From Incurvaria masculella (lineage: Eukaryota > Arthropoda > Insecta > Lepidoptera > Incurvariidae), in the NCBI GenBank assembly GCA_946894095.1, contig OX335658.1, positions 11,523,001 to 11,587,000 on the forward strand: 64,000 nt of DNA. Direction: 5' to 3'. The position numbers and the translations under genes are program-made. How positions within the stretch are numbered: the stretch's first letter is position 1; every line of letters begins with the position of its first letter. This document shows positions 43,271 to 54,185 of the stretch, in pieces. Under the pieces are notes generated by a model. The model ran no database searches. It was not told the DNA's origin and worked only from the letters and a program-made list of their open reading frames with translations.

Positions 43271-44022
43271 CATATTGTAGCTAAAGAGAAGACCCGCACC
43301 TAAGTGCAAGAGGAAAATCAGTAGTGATCGAATTCGAAATTGTTCTCACTACGCCGCCCCCGCACAAACGAGTTCGGATTGCGATTCCCGTCAATCCATG
43401 CTCGCTGTGTATGACCTGAAAATGTAAATTGAAAATTCAGAGTTCAACGGACATCATTTCGATACGTTGCCGAAACATTTAAGCTCAAAAATCTCTTTTA
43501 TCGCGTGACAAATGAAAATTATACCTTCCAACCTGTTACCCGCGACAGGAGTTTGAAAATGTTTTGGTAAAAAGTAAAACAAACCAACGAAAAGCCTCCG
43601 TCATCCCTTCTATTAATAAGTCTTCATATCGCGCGGCTCGTCACACTGAAACCCTTTTGGGTGAGCTCCGTTCGAATTTGGTTCTTCTGTCTCCTACATA
43701 GAGCTGAAAGTGCGATGGGCGAGCGCTGTTTTTGGGGACTTAGTAATGATTGCTCGCGTGGTGGCGTTCTGCCAACAATGTGTAACACTTGTGTGGGGTC
43801 CACCGACCGCGCTTCGCGGCGGATATATCCGAAGTTTGTGGGTATGTTTGAACAGGATGGGGCAGCATAACTTCCTTTTATCGGAATGTAATAAACGTAT
43901 TTGATTAAGAATACATGTTTTTATTCAATATACTGACAACTGAAATATTAGATTTTACATGATTTTGAAAATCATATCCGGTAGATGACGTTACCTTTTG
44001 TCAATACAACGGGTATACCGAA
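43271..44022. other. No recognised gene
   Basis: Overlapping short plus frames at 43,661-43,904 lack motifs. 43,690-43,800 has faint resemblance to repeat F. Confidence 0.4.
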
Positions 44023-44503
44023 TTCTGGCGTTTGTTATTATTCTTTCAAGCATACTGACGGGTATGTTGGCCGTTGACATTCCTTTTTTGAAATGTGCGC
44101 CTTTATGGACTTAATCGTACCGAGAATCTCAGTCGCCATCTTATTCTGGTGTTTGTTATTACTCTTTCAAGCATAGTGACGGGTATGATTGCCGTTGACA
44201 TTCCTTATTTGAAATGCGCGCCTTTGTGGATTTAATCGTACCGAGACGGTCAGTCGCCATCTTATTCTGGCGTTTGTTATTACTCTTTCAAGCATAGTGA
44301 CGGGTATGATGGCCGTTGACATTCCTTATTTGAAATGCGAGTCTTTGTGGACTTATCGTACCGAGACGGTCAGTAGCCATCTTATTCTGGCGTTTGTTAT
44401 TACCCTTTCAGGCAGTGAGGGGTGTGTTGGCCGTTGACGTTCCTTATTTCAATTGCAAGCTTCTGTGCACTGAGTTGTAGCGAGGCGGTCCGACGCCATC
44501 ATG
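44023..44503. repeat. Tandem repeat, about 121-bp unit, four copies
   Basis: Units start TTCTGGCGTTTGTTATTA at 44,023, 44,144, 44,265 and 44,385. The first three are close and the fourth has drifted. Each ends near 'gtcgccatc', which contains GCCAT, the core of the Pho/YY1 site. Confidence 0.92.
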
Positions 44504-45026
44504 CGTGCGAGGAACGCTAATTTTCTTACGGCCGTCCGGTAACCTAAGCCAGGCGCGCTTTCCCAATTTAATTATTAATGAATATCGTGAAATCCTGCAT
44601 TTTTAATAACCGTCCAAAGACCCTTGAAATCACAAAGGATTTTTTCGGGAATAAACGGGTAACATACCAGTCGCTACGCTGGAAAGAGTAATAGTGAACG
44701 ACATAATTCGGAATACCCAGTGTGAGCGGCGACAATGGGGGGTATAACTTGACGGATATCATTTTCGAAGCCATGTAAAAAAAACCCATATCTGCTTCAA
44801 AAAACATTGTTTTGGTTCCTATCCTGTATGTGCGGGCGTGTAAGTTGTTGCGAATCTCTTTTTCTACATCAGTCGAATGAAACATTACAATTTAAACAAT
44901 TTAACGCATAATCGTTGTTATTCATTATATTTTAAATAGTACTATATTATTGCTTTAATATGAGAGGAAGACATGAAACATTTCTGAACTTTTTTGACTC
45001 TATTTTCGTAAGCTTTGCGAGGTTTC
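44504..45026. other. No recognised gene; repeat-like
   Basis: A 105-aa antisense frame (44,568-44,885) shows no domain. The sequence (acggatatcattttcgaagc) resembles decayed transposon DNA. Confidence 0.4.
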
Positions 45027-45433
45027 TTTTTTTTTATGCGACCTAACATGGATGGCTAATACCAAACAACTACCGTTATGATATTAGCCCAATACACCAC
45101 ATTCCCGAATGAATTAGGTGCCATGCCAGGACCTTCCCTTTATGAGCACGGCTACATTGAACTGGATGGAAAACACGGACAATTTTTCATTGCCGCTTCG
45201 ACCATCTTTTCATCCAATGCGATGGTACCAACCCGGGCGGGCTTAAACCCTACCACCTAGTAGGGGAAGGGGACCTACAGTTTTACATGGATTCCGAACC
45301 ATGGAGCAGCTCGCATTCGTGACGAAATGCACTTATCGAACTTTGAAAGAGAAAGACAGTGGTGCAAGTTGGTATTGAACCCGGGCCTCTGGTACGCTAG
45401 GCCAGTCGCCGCGCCACTAGGCTACGAGCCGCT
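45027..45433 (-). repeat. SINE, full-length, tRNA-like head
   Basis: Antisense: poly-T tail, 'tgcgacctaacatggatggc', body, B box (tattgaacccgggcctctgg) and A box (gcgccactaggctacgagcc). Close to the copies at 13,276 and 45,771. Confidence 0.93.
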
Positions 45434-45770
45434 TACACAAACGTTTCTAGAGCGAATTTATCTTTAGGGTTAGGTAAATCAATCACAAAAGTTCTGTTAG
45501 TGTGACGTATTTCAGGGGACGAAGACCAATTTAAGTTTTTGTGATATCAACCCACGTCCGTTTGAATTTTATCTGAACGTTGGCAGGTGGATATTGTGAG
45601 TGATATCAGCAGGAAGTTTCTTGTTTGACGAGGAACGATGAGGGGAGTATGCAGGTTTGAACCTACTAGGACCGTGCCGGCCCTGTCTTGATGCTGTGCC
45701 AATAAGCCAGCAGATGTTGTTTTGGATGATTATTGTTTTACTTAAATACAAAGTACGGTGAGGTATTTTG
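45434..45770. other. Spacer between two SINEs; possible decayed tRNA-derived head
   Basis: Reverse strand of 45,650-45,712 contains 'ttattggcacagcatcaaga' and 'gtaggttcaaacctgc', i.e. A- and B-box-like words at SINE-like spacing. Weak. Confidence 0.35.
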
Positions 45771-46166
45771 CTTTTTTTTTATGCGACCTGACATGGATGG
45801 CTACCACACAACTACCGTTATGATATTAACCCATAATACACCACATTCCCAAAGGAATTAGGTGCCATGCCAGGACTTTCCCTTTATGAGCACGGCTACA
45901 TTGAACTGGATCGAAAACACGGACAATTTTTCATTGCCGCTTCGAACATATTTTCATCCAATGCGATGGTACCAACCCGGGCGGACTTAAACCCTACCAC
46001 CTAGTAGGGGAAGGGAACCTACAGTTTTACATGGATTCCATGTCGCATTCGTGACGAAATGCACTTTTCGAACTCGGAAAGAGAAAGACAGTGGTGCATG
46101 TCGGTATTGAACCCAGGCCTCTGGTACGCTAGGGCAGTCCCCGTGCCACTAGGCTACGAGCCGCTC
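45771..46166 (-). repeat. SINE, full-length, tRNA-like head
   Basis: Same architecture as 45,027-45,433, with a small deletion before 'tcgcattcgtgacgaaatgc'. Confidence 0.93.
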
Positions 46167-46409
46167 ATTTCGGATGCATGCATTAAATACGAAATGAGAA
46201 TAGCAGTAGCATCATCCGAAAATTACGCTCCTTACACAAACGTACTGGGAAATAATGTAAAAACCAGTTTTATAATTGCTTACATATTTAGAATTTAACA
46301 GCAGGCAATTAAGATTTGCATTTTTTTCTGTTATCGTGAAACTTTATCCCGGGAAAGCAAAAGAGAAACTCATCAAACATTATTTTTATATGAAGCGAAG
46401 CAGAGAACC

Positions 46410-46429
46410 CACGGAGGATATCCTCCGTG
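46410..46429. repeat. Perfect 20-bp palindrome
   Basis: CACGGAGGATATCCTCCGTG. The half-site CACGGAGGAT also occurs in dispersed repeats near 36,660. Confidence 0.9.
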
Positions 46430-47600
46430 AGAGAACCCTTTTGTGTGGCGGCTTTTGAGAACAAATCGTTTCTCAAATCCATTTCTCTTCCGCATCGCCA
46501 GGGTATGGAACTGTCCGTCGGCGAAATTTAAATAAGCTCGATTCCATTGTCCGTCAATGCGCTGGCATGGTGCCTCGCTGTACGTGGTTTCGCGAGGTGA
46601 GGTGGATTGTCTTTTCTGAGGACTTTTTGTCTCTTAGCGTAGCCATTTCTATGGGTTTTTTTAAATTCATTGTTTTTTGCTAGTTCCAAATTATTAAAAA
46701 GTGATTAGGAATGGGTAATGGAGCATCTCTTGAAGTGTATTACGAAAACATCCTTACATCATAAGTAAATAATTCGCTTTTGTGATACATTCATTGATTT
46801 AGCTGTAACCAAGGAGTGTAAATAGTGACCAGAAAATTGTTCTCCCCATACAAATGTAGTTAAAGAATATTTTGAAAATCACTGTTACAATTTACTTGAT
46901 ATTTGGTATCAAATATTAGGCAACAAATATCTGTGTATGCGTGGGGAATGTATTCTGGGTCAAACCAAAGTTAAAACAAAATGTGTTTGAAGATATCCCT
47001 TTAGCTTTCATTTGATTCGGTTCAGATTAAAAAAAAACCAAAACGTGCAGACATAGATATTTTTTGCCTGATAATATTAAATATTTAAAATTGGAACAGT
47101 GGTATTCAAATCATTAGTAAACTAAGTTTGTATGGGGAACATAGTTTTTGGGCCATTGTTAAGATCTCGTTTAAAAAGCGTAACTTACTATAAACATCGT
47201 TCAAAAACCGGATGGGCAAGTATAGTATATAACTAAGGATTTTGCGCTGTTTAAGAATTCCCACATTACGCGTTGGGTAAGGGCCAACCAACATTGATCC
47301 TCCGTCTCTCATAATCCTCACCAGACCGACATTTAGGGACCACTCATTTAAATACTCCAGTATTTTGTAACAACAGGCGAACACATTAAGGAGGATTCTA
47401 TGTCATGCTTAATCATTCGGGGGCGGAGAAAGGGTATGATACCGTTTTTGACCGGCCAAAATACACGCAGAAAATTTTCGAATTTTCTAGAATTTCACGA
47501 AATTATGTGCTGTGTAGGCAGTGATAGGTTAAAAGTAAGGATATGGCCTTTCATACAATATTGTCGCCTGTGGCCGTATTCGGTCTTTATTTGCGTGTTT
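46430..47600. other. No recognisable feature
   Basis: AT-rich; frames on both strands lack motifs. Confidence 0.4.
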
Positions 47601-47870
47601 AGGGTTCCGTACCCAAAGGGTGAAAACGGAACCCTATTACTAATCTTCCGCTGTCCGTCCGTCCGTCCGTCTGTCACAGGGCTGTATCTCATGAACCGTA
47701 ATACCAGTAGGCAGCTGAAATGTTCGCAGAATTTATTTTGCCGATATAACAAAAAATAGGTAAAATAAAAAAATTACAAAAATTTGTCCCATACAAAAAA
47801 CGTGATTGTTTTGTGTTATATCTTGTACGATGGTAGGGAACCCTTCGTGTGCGAGTTTGGCCGATTTTTT
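47601..47870 (-). repeat. 'GGGTTCCGTAC' repeat, reverse copy
   Basis: Opens agggttccgtacccaaaggg, contains (GTCC)n, and closes with the inverted head 'ggaacccttcgtgtgcgag'. Confidence 0.85.
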
Positions 47871-47894
47871 TAATGTAATAATTGCATGGTTTTA

Positions 47895-48045
47895 CCACAA
47901 AAAATGGCAGCTTTTGCGGCGCATTATTAGCCAGAAGCGACGCACACACGCATGACGACAGCGAGCGGCTGTCTGGTCACAAAGTGATTTCCCCGCGACG
48001 CATAGAACACCACTCTTGTTGCTCCATTTATTTTGCATGGAAGGG
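47895..48045 (-). repeat. Dispersed repeat J, copy 2
   Basis: Inverted match to 21,598-21,745. Confidence 0.7.
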
Positions 48046-48189
48046 CCTGTCTTTACGTAGTATGTATAATCGACCGTGAAGCAAGGACACATTAATTGAA
48101 GAAAGAGCCCAGTAAAAAGAAACTGCTTTACGAATATACTGCAAGGCTGGACCCGAACCAGCAAAACTTATATAAATGTCAATGTGCGT

Positions 48190-48290
48190 AGGTTCCGCAC
48201 GTAATAAGAACAAGTAAGAAAGCCCACTACATTTCTTCCCGTGGATGTCATAAATGGCGACTAAGGGATATTTTGTGCGTGGTTATTTTT
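48190..48290 (+). repeat. SINE orphan-head fragment
   Basis: Contains catttcttcccgtggatgtc and 'ggcgactaagggatatttt', the third head type, directly upstream of another SINE. Confidence 0.7.
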
Positions 48291-48485
48291 TAGTGAACTG
48301 CTCGCGGTCTAGGAGCTAGAGGACTTGCGTTTCATCCGAGAGGTCTGGGTTCAAATCTTCGCCCGATCATGCACCACTTTTTTTCTGGTTGGATAAGTGC
48401 ATTTCGTTACGAATGCGAGATGTTCCATGGTTCGAAACCCATGTAAAACTGTAGGTCCCCTTCCCCTACTAGGTGGTAAGGTTAA

Positions 48486-49026
48486 GGTGGCCCTACCCGG
48501 CGGGCCTAACTCATTCGTGGGCACGGTAAAAAACCCTGCTGTTGCGCTCTGGGACCTTCTCTGTTTCAAGGAATAAGACAGGCTCCATGATGAGGAAGAT
48601 GCAACATGTCCACAAAAAAGACAATGTGCATAGTGTATGATTTGGTAATATTTACGAAAATTTTAATTTCAAAACGACTTATAGCTAAAAGTAAACCACG
48701 ACCGCTGTAGTAAAAAATCTAACAAAAACCAAATAGATTATAAATCTTGATTAAATAAGCGTTGTCTGATGACTAATCTTTTTAAGATGTTCGTAATTAT
48801 CATTGCGTAATCCACCTCCAAAGTTATTCTATAAAACGCGCGAAAAATTCGAACTTTCGGACCTTATAACATAGAAACCAAACACAATTTTACAATGCCA
48901 ATAGTCATCAGACATCTAGTTCGATCAAATAAAGCTATTTTGAGCAAAATTTTGGATCTCTGACAAGAAATATGGGCGTGATCTTCTTTCCCCTTTTGTA
49001 TGGGGAAATGAGCGGGATGGGCCACC
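48486..49026 (+). mobile_element. MITE family B, copy 4, nested in a SINE
   Basis: 541 bp with TTAA at 48,482-48,485 and 49,027-49,030. The SINE consensus at this spot is 'ggtttaagcccgcc', so the target TTAA is visible and duplicated. Confidence 0.92.
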
Positions 49027-49147
49027 TTAAGCCCGCCCGAGTTCGCACTATCGCATTGAATGAACGGTACTCGAAGCGGCAATGAATTGTGTCCGTATTT
49101 TCGACACAGCTCAAGGTAACTGTGCCTTATAAATAAGGTTCTGGGGG

Positions 49148-49347
49148 GTTACCATGATACTTTAACTCGCAGGGTGAACAGGCAAGTGAGTGATTCAATC
49201 TGATGTGCATTTGTATTACGTACCATATTTACTGCCAAACAACGTGCTATGCAGCCAAGTAAACTAAAATTTACCATTTAACATGGTACAAAATGCAACT
49301 AAATATCATATTTATTCACCCACTTGCCTGTTAACTTACCATGGTAC
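49148..49347. mobile_element. MITE family A, nested in the same SINE
   Basis: Ends GTTACCATGATACTTTAACT and, inverted, GTACCATGGTAAGTTAACAG. Internal CAGGGTGAACAGGCAAGTGA. It splits the SINE word 'aaggtcctggcatggcacc'. Confidence 0.8.
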
Positions 49348-49520
49348 TTCCCCTGGTATGGCACCAAGTTGGGCTACATCTTGAGAGTAGGTGTGGTATT
49401 ATCCGTCTAAAACTATTTGGAAAGCTCGGTTTTCCTTAGGATTTTCGACCGCCATTGTCCTAATAAAATATTTTGTAACTTTTGTAGAAAAACTCTGAAA
49501 ATATTTATTACATTAAGAAC

Positions 49521-49568
49521 TTAGATGAAAAAGAAATGAAGAAAAGAAGATAATTCTTTTTCATCTAA
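49521..49568. repeat. 15-bp perfect hairpin
   Basis: TTAGATGAAAAAGAA (49,521-49,535) pairs with TTCTTTTTCATCTAA (49,554-49,568). 'ttaagaac' also recurs on both sides, so a template-switch origin is possible. Confidence 0.8.
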
Positions 49569-49696
49569 GATTAAGAACCGCTATTTTCGACAACCTATTA
49601 TTTGAACGACTGACTTCTCCTAAACACACATTTTTGTTGATATTTTAAAATTATAATATTCTCAATAATAAGCAAACTTCGTCAAATGATGTCTAA

Positions 49697-49856
49697 GGGC
49701 CGAGTGCACGAAAGGACAAAAAATCAAAATCAACGTCAAAGTATGATCAAACACGTCACTTTGTGTGGACAGTATGGAAGGAACTCTGTGCGGATCACTC
49801 AAAGTGACGTGTTTGAACATTGATTAACTCAGCTGTCTCTTCGTGCAACCGCGGCT
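49697..49856. mobile_element. Small inverted-repeat MITE
   Basis: Imperfect ends GGGCCGAGTGCACGAAAGGA and, inverted, TAGCCGCGGTTGCACGAAGA, with a strong inner pair CAAACACGTCACTTTG. Non-coding. Confidence 0.75.
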
Positions 49857-50104
49857 AAGTATATTTGTGCTGACATGTAGACGTTATTTAATTAATTTAC
49901 TCGTACGTCTGCAGAGGAGAGATTGTTCGGATGAGCTCTTGTATGATATTTGGATTTCCCAATTTCACTCCAGCACCGCCCGCCCGCTCCCAGGCAGGTG
50001 TCATTTCACAGTAGAATTGACGTAAATGTGTACAAACTAATAACGGCTCTCAGATATATTGTGAAGAGCTTAATTGTAAAATTAGTTTTGTGACTGGGTC
50101 TTTC

Positions 50105-50275
50105 TACTTATAGCGCTGGTGTTAAGAACTGAGCCGTTGAGCCATATATGTCAGCACGAATAAGAATGAAACGTCATTATTACACTCTATAAGCCCAAAG
50201 AGTTCGAGCGAAATAACAATGATTTATGGCCCGACGAGTGTATGGCTCAGTTCTTAATGCGAGCACGATGACAAT
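50105..50275. repeat. Inverted pair around 'ttaagaactgagcc'
   Basis: TTAAGAACTGAGCC near 50,111 and its complement GGCTCAGTTCTTAA near 50,242 flank about 115 bp. Possibly a small MITE. Confidence 0.6.
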
Positions 50276-50335
50276 ATCTGCCCTAATTGCAACTTCTGCG
50301 TATGCGTGCGTACTGACGTCACATATCGTGTCTTA

Positions 50336-50619
50336 AGAAACCGGCCAAGTACGAGTCGGACTCACACGCGAACGGTTCCGTACCATCGTACGAGATTTAA
50401 CACAAAAAAAAACAAATGTTTTGTCACTTTAATTTTAATTATGTTTGAATTTTACCTCTTTGTTGTTATACCGGCAAAATAAATACACACTTTGTGAAAA
50501 TTGAAGCTGTTTACTTATTACGGTTCATGAGATAGACAGACGGACGGACGGACGGACGGACGGACAGAGGAGGCTTAGCAATAGGTTTCCGTTAGCACCC
50601 CTTGGGTGCGGAACCCTAA
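50336..50619 (+). repeat. 'GGGTTCCGTAC' repeat, full copy
   Basis: Head AGAAACCGGCCAAGTACGAG, (GGAC)n near 50,541-50,562, end 'cttgggtgcggaaccctaa'. Confidence 0.85.
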
Positions 50620-51449
50620 AACGCTATGAATAGCTTTACCTTTTTCTCTATATCTCCGAAGCTTTAGCTCATGTACATGTATTGTACAGCTATTTAGCGT
50701 CTGTTCAGTGACGCGTTTTCCTCTGTTTACCCACGCATATTGCCATATTGCCTTTTGCAGCCACTTCGTGAGCTCTCATGTCCTCAGGGTTGTATTTTAC
50801 GTGTAGCTGTAGATTTTCACATTTGTCAAAGAATGGATTGAAAAAATACGTTTGAAGTCACGATCATCATGTATTTTAATGTCTTATGATGCATTAGAAT
50901 AAGAGAGCCTTGAAGTTAGTTCTTCTAGGTATAGAAATCCCTGCTAGAGTCGCTAAGCAGGACTGTCGGAAAGTCAACGAGGCTCTGAGATTTGAAAATT
51001 TTAAGAGCATTTCTTACTCTTTCTCCTTCGGCCAAGGCACAATTGTTCACGACTGCGAAAAAACCAGCGAAATCGTCTTCCGGGCCCTAACGTTCCCTTA
51101 CCCCTAAAAGCTTTCAGATTTTATTCAAACATTTTTAATCACTTAAAAAAGCTTATATCCGTGTGTTTTTATTCTCATGTAATTTATAGTATTTTCTAGT
51201 AAAAAAAAACTAAAATGACGACAACAAATTTTAAAAAGACAACTTTTTCCGATATTTATTAGCCAATATTTTCCAATCTAAAATGTAAATTAAAAAAATG
51301 AAAACATACAAACAATATATTTTAGAATCCAAAATAAAAAAAAAACCTAGTTTAACATTTGAGGATGTAAACAGTTATAACTTGTAGTATGGGGAATTGA
51401 GAGGGTAACGACTGTGTTAAATTTCTTCCCGAGTGATCAGCTCGCAGCT
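50620..51449. other. No recognisable feature
   Basis: AT-rich; a 65-aa plus frame at 50,910 has no motif. Confidence 0.4.
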
Positions 51450-51525
51450 CAGTGGCGCGAGGACTTGGCTTGCATGCTATAGAGGTCAGAGGTTCAAATC
51501 CCTGCCCCGTTCAATTAGGACTTTC
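51450..51525 (+). repeat. SINE tRNA-like head fragment
   Basis: A box in CAGCTCAGTGGCGCGAGGAC and B box GAGGTTCAAATCCC. The body does not follow. Confidence 0.75.
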
Positions 51526-51704
51526 TTGAGTTGTCTTGTTGCGCGTTCTATGACATGCACATTTTGACTACGTACAGCGTTTGTGATTTCGTTCAGCTAG
51601 TCATTTTGTAATTTTGACGAAACGGTATTCGATCCAATTCATTGCATAGTTCAAGCTATTTGGCGTAGACATTTTCAATCCTTCATAATGGAGCCTTTGA
51701 ACCT

Positions 51705-51790
51705 GAGTAGATCCCAGAGCGCAATAGCACGATTTTGTGCTGCGCTCGCCAATAACTTAGTCCCTTCGGGAAGCACGCTCTTAAGTTGAG
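51705..51790 (-). mobile_element. MITE family B, terminal fragment
   Basis: Matches the family's first 80 bp in reverse (gatcccagagcgcaatagca; aacttagtcccttcgggaag). Confidence 0.65.
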
Positions 51791-51954
51791 CTGGAACATG
51801 AATCTGTCTGGTGGCATAGTTTACCCATAATAAAAATAATGTCACCTCTTTGGCTTTCGTCCAGGAGCGGGCGTCTCCGAAATAAATGGATAATACCTAT
51901 TTCATAAATATAAGGCGAGACTCTTTACAGTGTGTTGTTAGAGGCTATGCTAAA

Positions 51955-52118
51955 CGGTCAAGTTTGGATGGGTGATCATTTTAGACCGTTGAGGCTAGCT
52001 GTGGTTATGACTCCACGTAAAACTGTAGGTCCTTAATTGCGGGGTTAGTACTATCGAATTGAATAAAATATTCTCTAATCGGCAATGAAAATTGTTCGTG
52101 TTTTCCACGTAAAAGACG
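51955..52118 (+). repeat. SINE with 5S-derived head, truncated
   Basis: Starts in the 5S part (TTTGGATGGGTGATCATTTT), continues 'agaccgttgaggctagctgt', then the body to 'gttttccacgtaaaag'. Confidence 0.8.
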
Positions 52119-52225
52119 TTTTTTTAATGGAATCTGACATGGCTGGCTAATACCACACCACTACCGTTATGACATTAGCCCAAAACACTACATTTCCGAA
52201 GGAATCAAGTTTCATGCTCTGCGTT
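52119..52225 (-). repeat. SINE tail fragment, inverted to its neighbour
   Basis: Poly-T, then ggaatctgacatggctggct and 'accactaccgttatgacatt', ending near 'tttcatgctctgcg'. Confidence 0.8.
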
Positions 52226-52395
52226 TACGGGTGCTATGTACCAGATCTTTACGAAGAATTACATCAATTTGGTCGAGGTAATTTCTCCTAGGCCGACCGG
52301 GCACGACACTTCCGCTCACTTCTACACTGTAACTTTGTTTCGACATTTTTTCGTCATCCATTCGTTCCATATGTAGACATATCCACACAACCATC
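52212..52395 (-). pseudogene. RTE-like LINE C-terminal fragment
   Basis: Antisense frame with HMERMDDEKMSKQSYSVEVS and GRPRRNYLDQID, the end of an insect LINE polyprotein. 5'-truncated, about 60 codons. Confidence 0.8.
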
Positions 52396-53884
52396 CTAGC
52401 ACTCCTTTCCCGATTTTAGAAATACATTTGTGGCTCAAATAAGCAAAAAAGCGAGCCAGAAACCATTCTGTACTTCTAGTTTGGGGCTCCAACTGACTCC
52501 AGCGTTCAGCTAACAAACGATAATGGTGATCTCCGGAAGCATTGATTTTGCGTTAGGGTTCATTGTTGAATGAGCGTGAAAATCGAGCGCGACGAAGCGA
52601 AATTTTGGTTTTTGACCTGTTAAGTCCACTTTCTAAAGTGAATTAATATATGTTTCACGGTGATTTAATAGATAAATATGTGATCTTGTACCATAAAAAA
52701 GAAAATTGTCTAAATCATGTATAGTTTCCAAGCGCCACAAAGCGTCACGAGATGTTTGAGGTTCAAATCTTTGCACCGCTCGGAGACTGCGGTAGATTAA
52801 ACATTCCGTCTGCGCCCGCGGCCCAGGGCGCCGCCCGCCCCACACCGGCCGCGCTGCCGCCGCGCGCCGCCTAGCGATCGGCTTAAAACGTGAAAGCTGT
52901 GCTTACATTCGCTAAGCTTCGGGCATCGCGCTCACCGTATTACGAATCCGTCAAATATACAATGCCAGAACGAGAAATGTGCAAACACGAATATTGTGGG
53001 GGAATTTATTGAACTACCTGAATTTTAAAAGTCCTTTTACGTGTCCAAATGTCAGAAAAGAGTTTTAAGAAATGTTGTCTTTTGAAATTTAGCTATAACT
53101 GTCACTTTTGAAATGTAATGAGTCAAGTAATAAAACTTATTCGTACCAAGCAGGTTACATCGCTCATTCCTAGGAGTGTGATATAATTATACTCTTATTA
53201 TTTAAAGTGTACAGGATCTTTTTGTGATACGAAGTGAAGTTTCCTTGGTCAATTGAAAAAATAGAGAAAAAGAAAACTCGAATATCTAAATTCTTGAACG
53301 CTTTTCACCTCACAACACATTTCGGCAGAGCGTAAATACTCAAAATAGTGCTTCACTGAAAACTGCTCTTCCTAAAACTTTATATTAAAAAGTGTCCGGG
53401 AGGGTAGACGGGGTGCAGTGTCGCGTGTTGCCGGCAGCATCCCCCCACACTCAAGGCGTGATGGCACGACGGAGGGGGGGGGCGGCATGAAGGAGGTCGG
53501 GGCGGGGGTGGGGGTGTGGGGAATCATTCACCAGCGGTTTACGGCCCGGAGGCAAGTTACGAGCTCCTTGACGATATCACGCGTCGTAGAGGTTGATTGG
53601 AACTGATTTAGAATGTTCGTGTAGTTTTCAATTTAGCCCACGTGGTCGTGGGGATTCGCTCAAATATTTGGCGGATTGTTGTGCGTGAGATCGTTTGGAA
53701 ATTGACTCGGGGAGAACGCTTCAAAGGCAAACAAGGCTCTAGTATGTGAAACGATAGGCCCTGATCGGCCTAGATAGCTTATTGTGTGAGAATCGGGTAC
53801 TTTTGCTACATAAACGAGCTGAGTTCATGCCATGTGACGCTCTAGAATCTCTACCTATTCTCCTAGGGTGATTTTTTTATCTAA
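52396..53884. other. No recognised gene; two GC-rich tracts
   Basis: 52,808-52,880 is GC-rich (gccgcgctgccgccgcgcgc) and 53,395-53,525 is G-rich (ggagggggggggcggcatga). Either could be a regulatory island, but neither is followed by a recognisable exon. No repeat partner was found. Confidence 0.4.
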
Positions 53885-54185
53885 TTGGAAATGGATAGCT
53901 AATGCCAAACTGACCGTAAGATATAAGCTTAAAACACCACTTGGGAAATCGATGCCATGTTAAGAACTTCCTTATATTGCTCTGATTCATTGAACTGGAT
54001 TAAAAACGCGGACAATGTTCATTGCCGTCTACACCATCGTCCATTCAGTGCGATGGTACGCTCCCGGGTAGTACTAACCCTTCTACCTAGTAAGCAAGGA
54101 CAGTTTTACGTAAAACCCAACGGTCAGCCTCAACGATTGAAAACAGTCACCCATCTAGAACCCAGCCGCGTTCAGAGTCAATGCA
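53885..54185 (-). repeat. SINE with 5S-derived head, degraded
   Basis: Antisense body (attgaactggattaaaaacg), then ggtcagcctcaacgattgaa and 'acagtcacccatctagaacc' from the 5S part. Confidence 0.78.

Larger units (their letters stand above)
48300..49412 (+). repeat. SINE interrupted by two MITEs
   Basis: Variant tRNA-like head with a B-box-like GGGTTCAAATCTTC near 48,349. The body runs to 'ctaggtggtaagg', resumes at 49,031 (gcccgcccgagttcgcacta), and resumes again at 49,348 (ttcccctggtatggcaccaa) to the tail near 49,412. The gaps are filled by family B (48,486-49,026) and family A (49,148-49,347). Confidence 0.85.

Noticed and set aside
44023..44503. CRISPR array
   Set aside because: The units are contiguous 121-bp tandem copies without unique spacers, in an animal genome.
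44568..44885. 105-aa antisense frame
   Set aside because: No motif; surrounding sequence looks like decayed transposon DNA.
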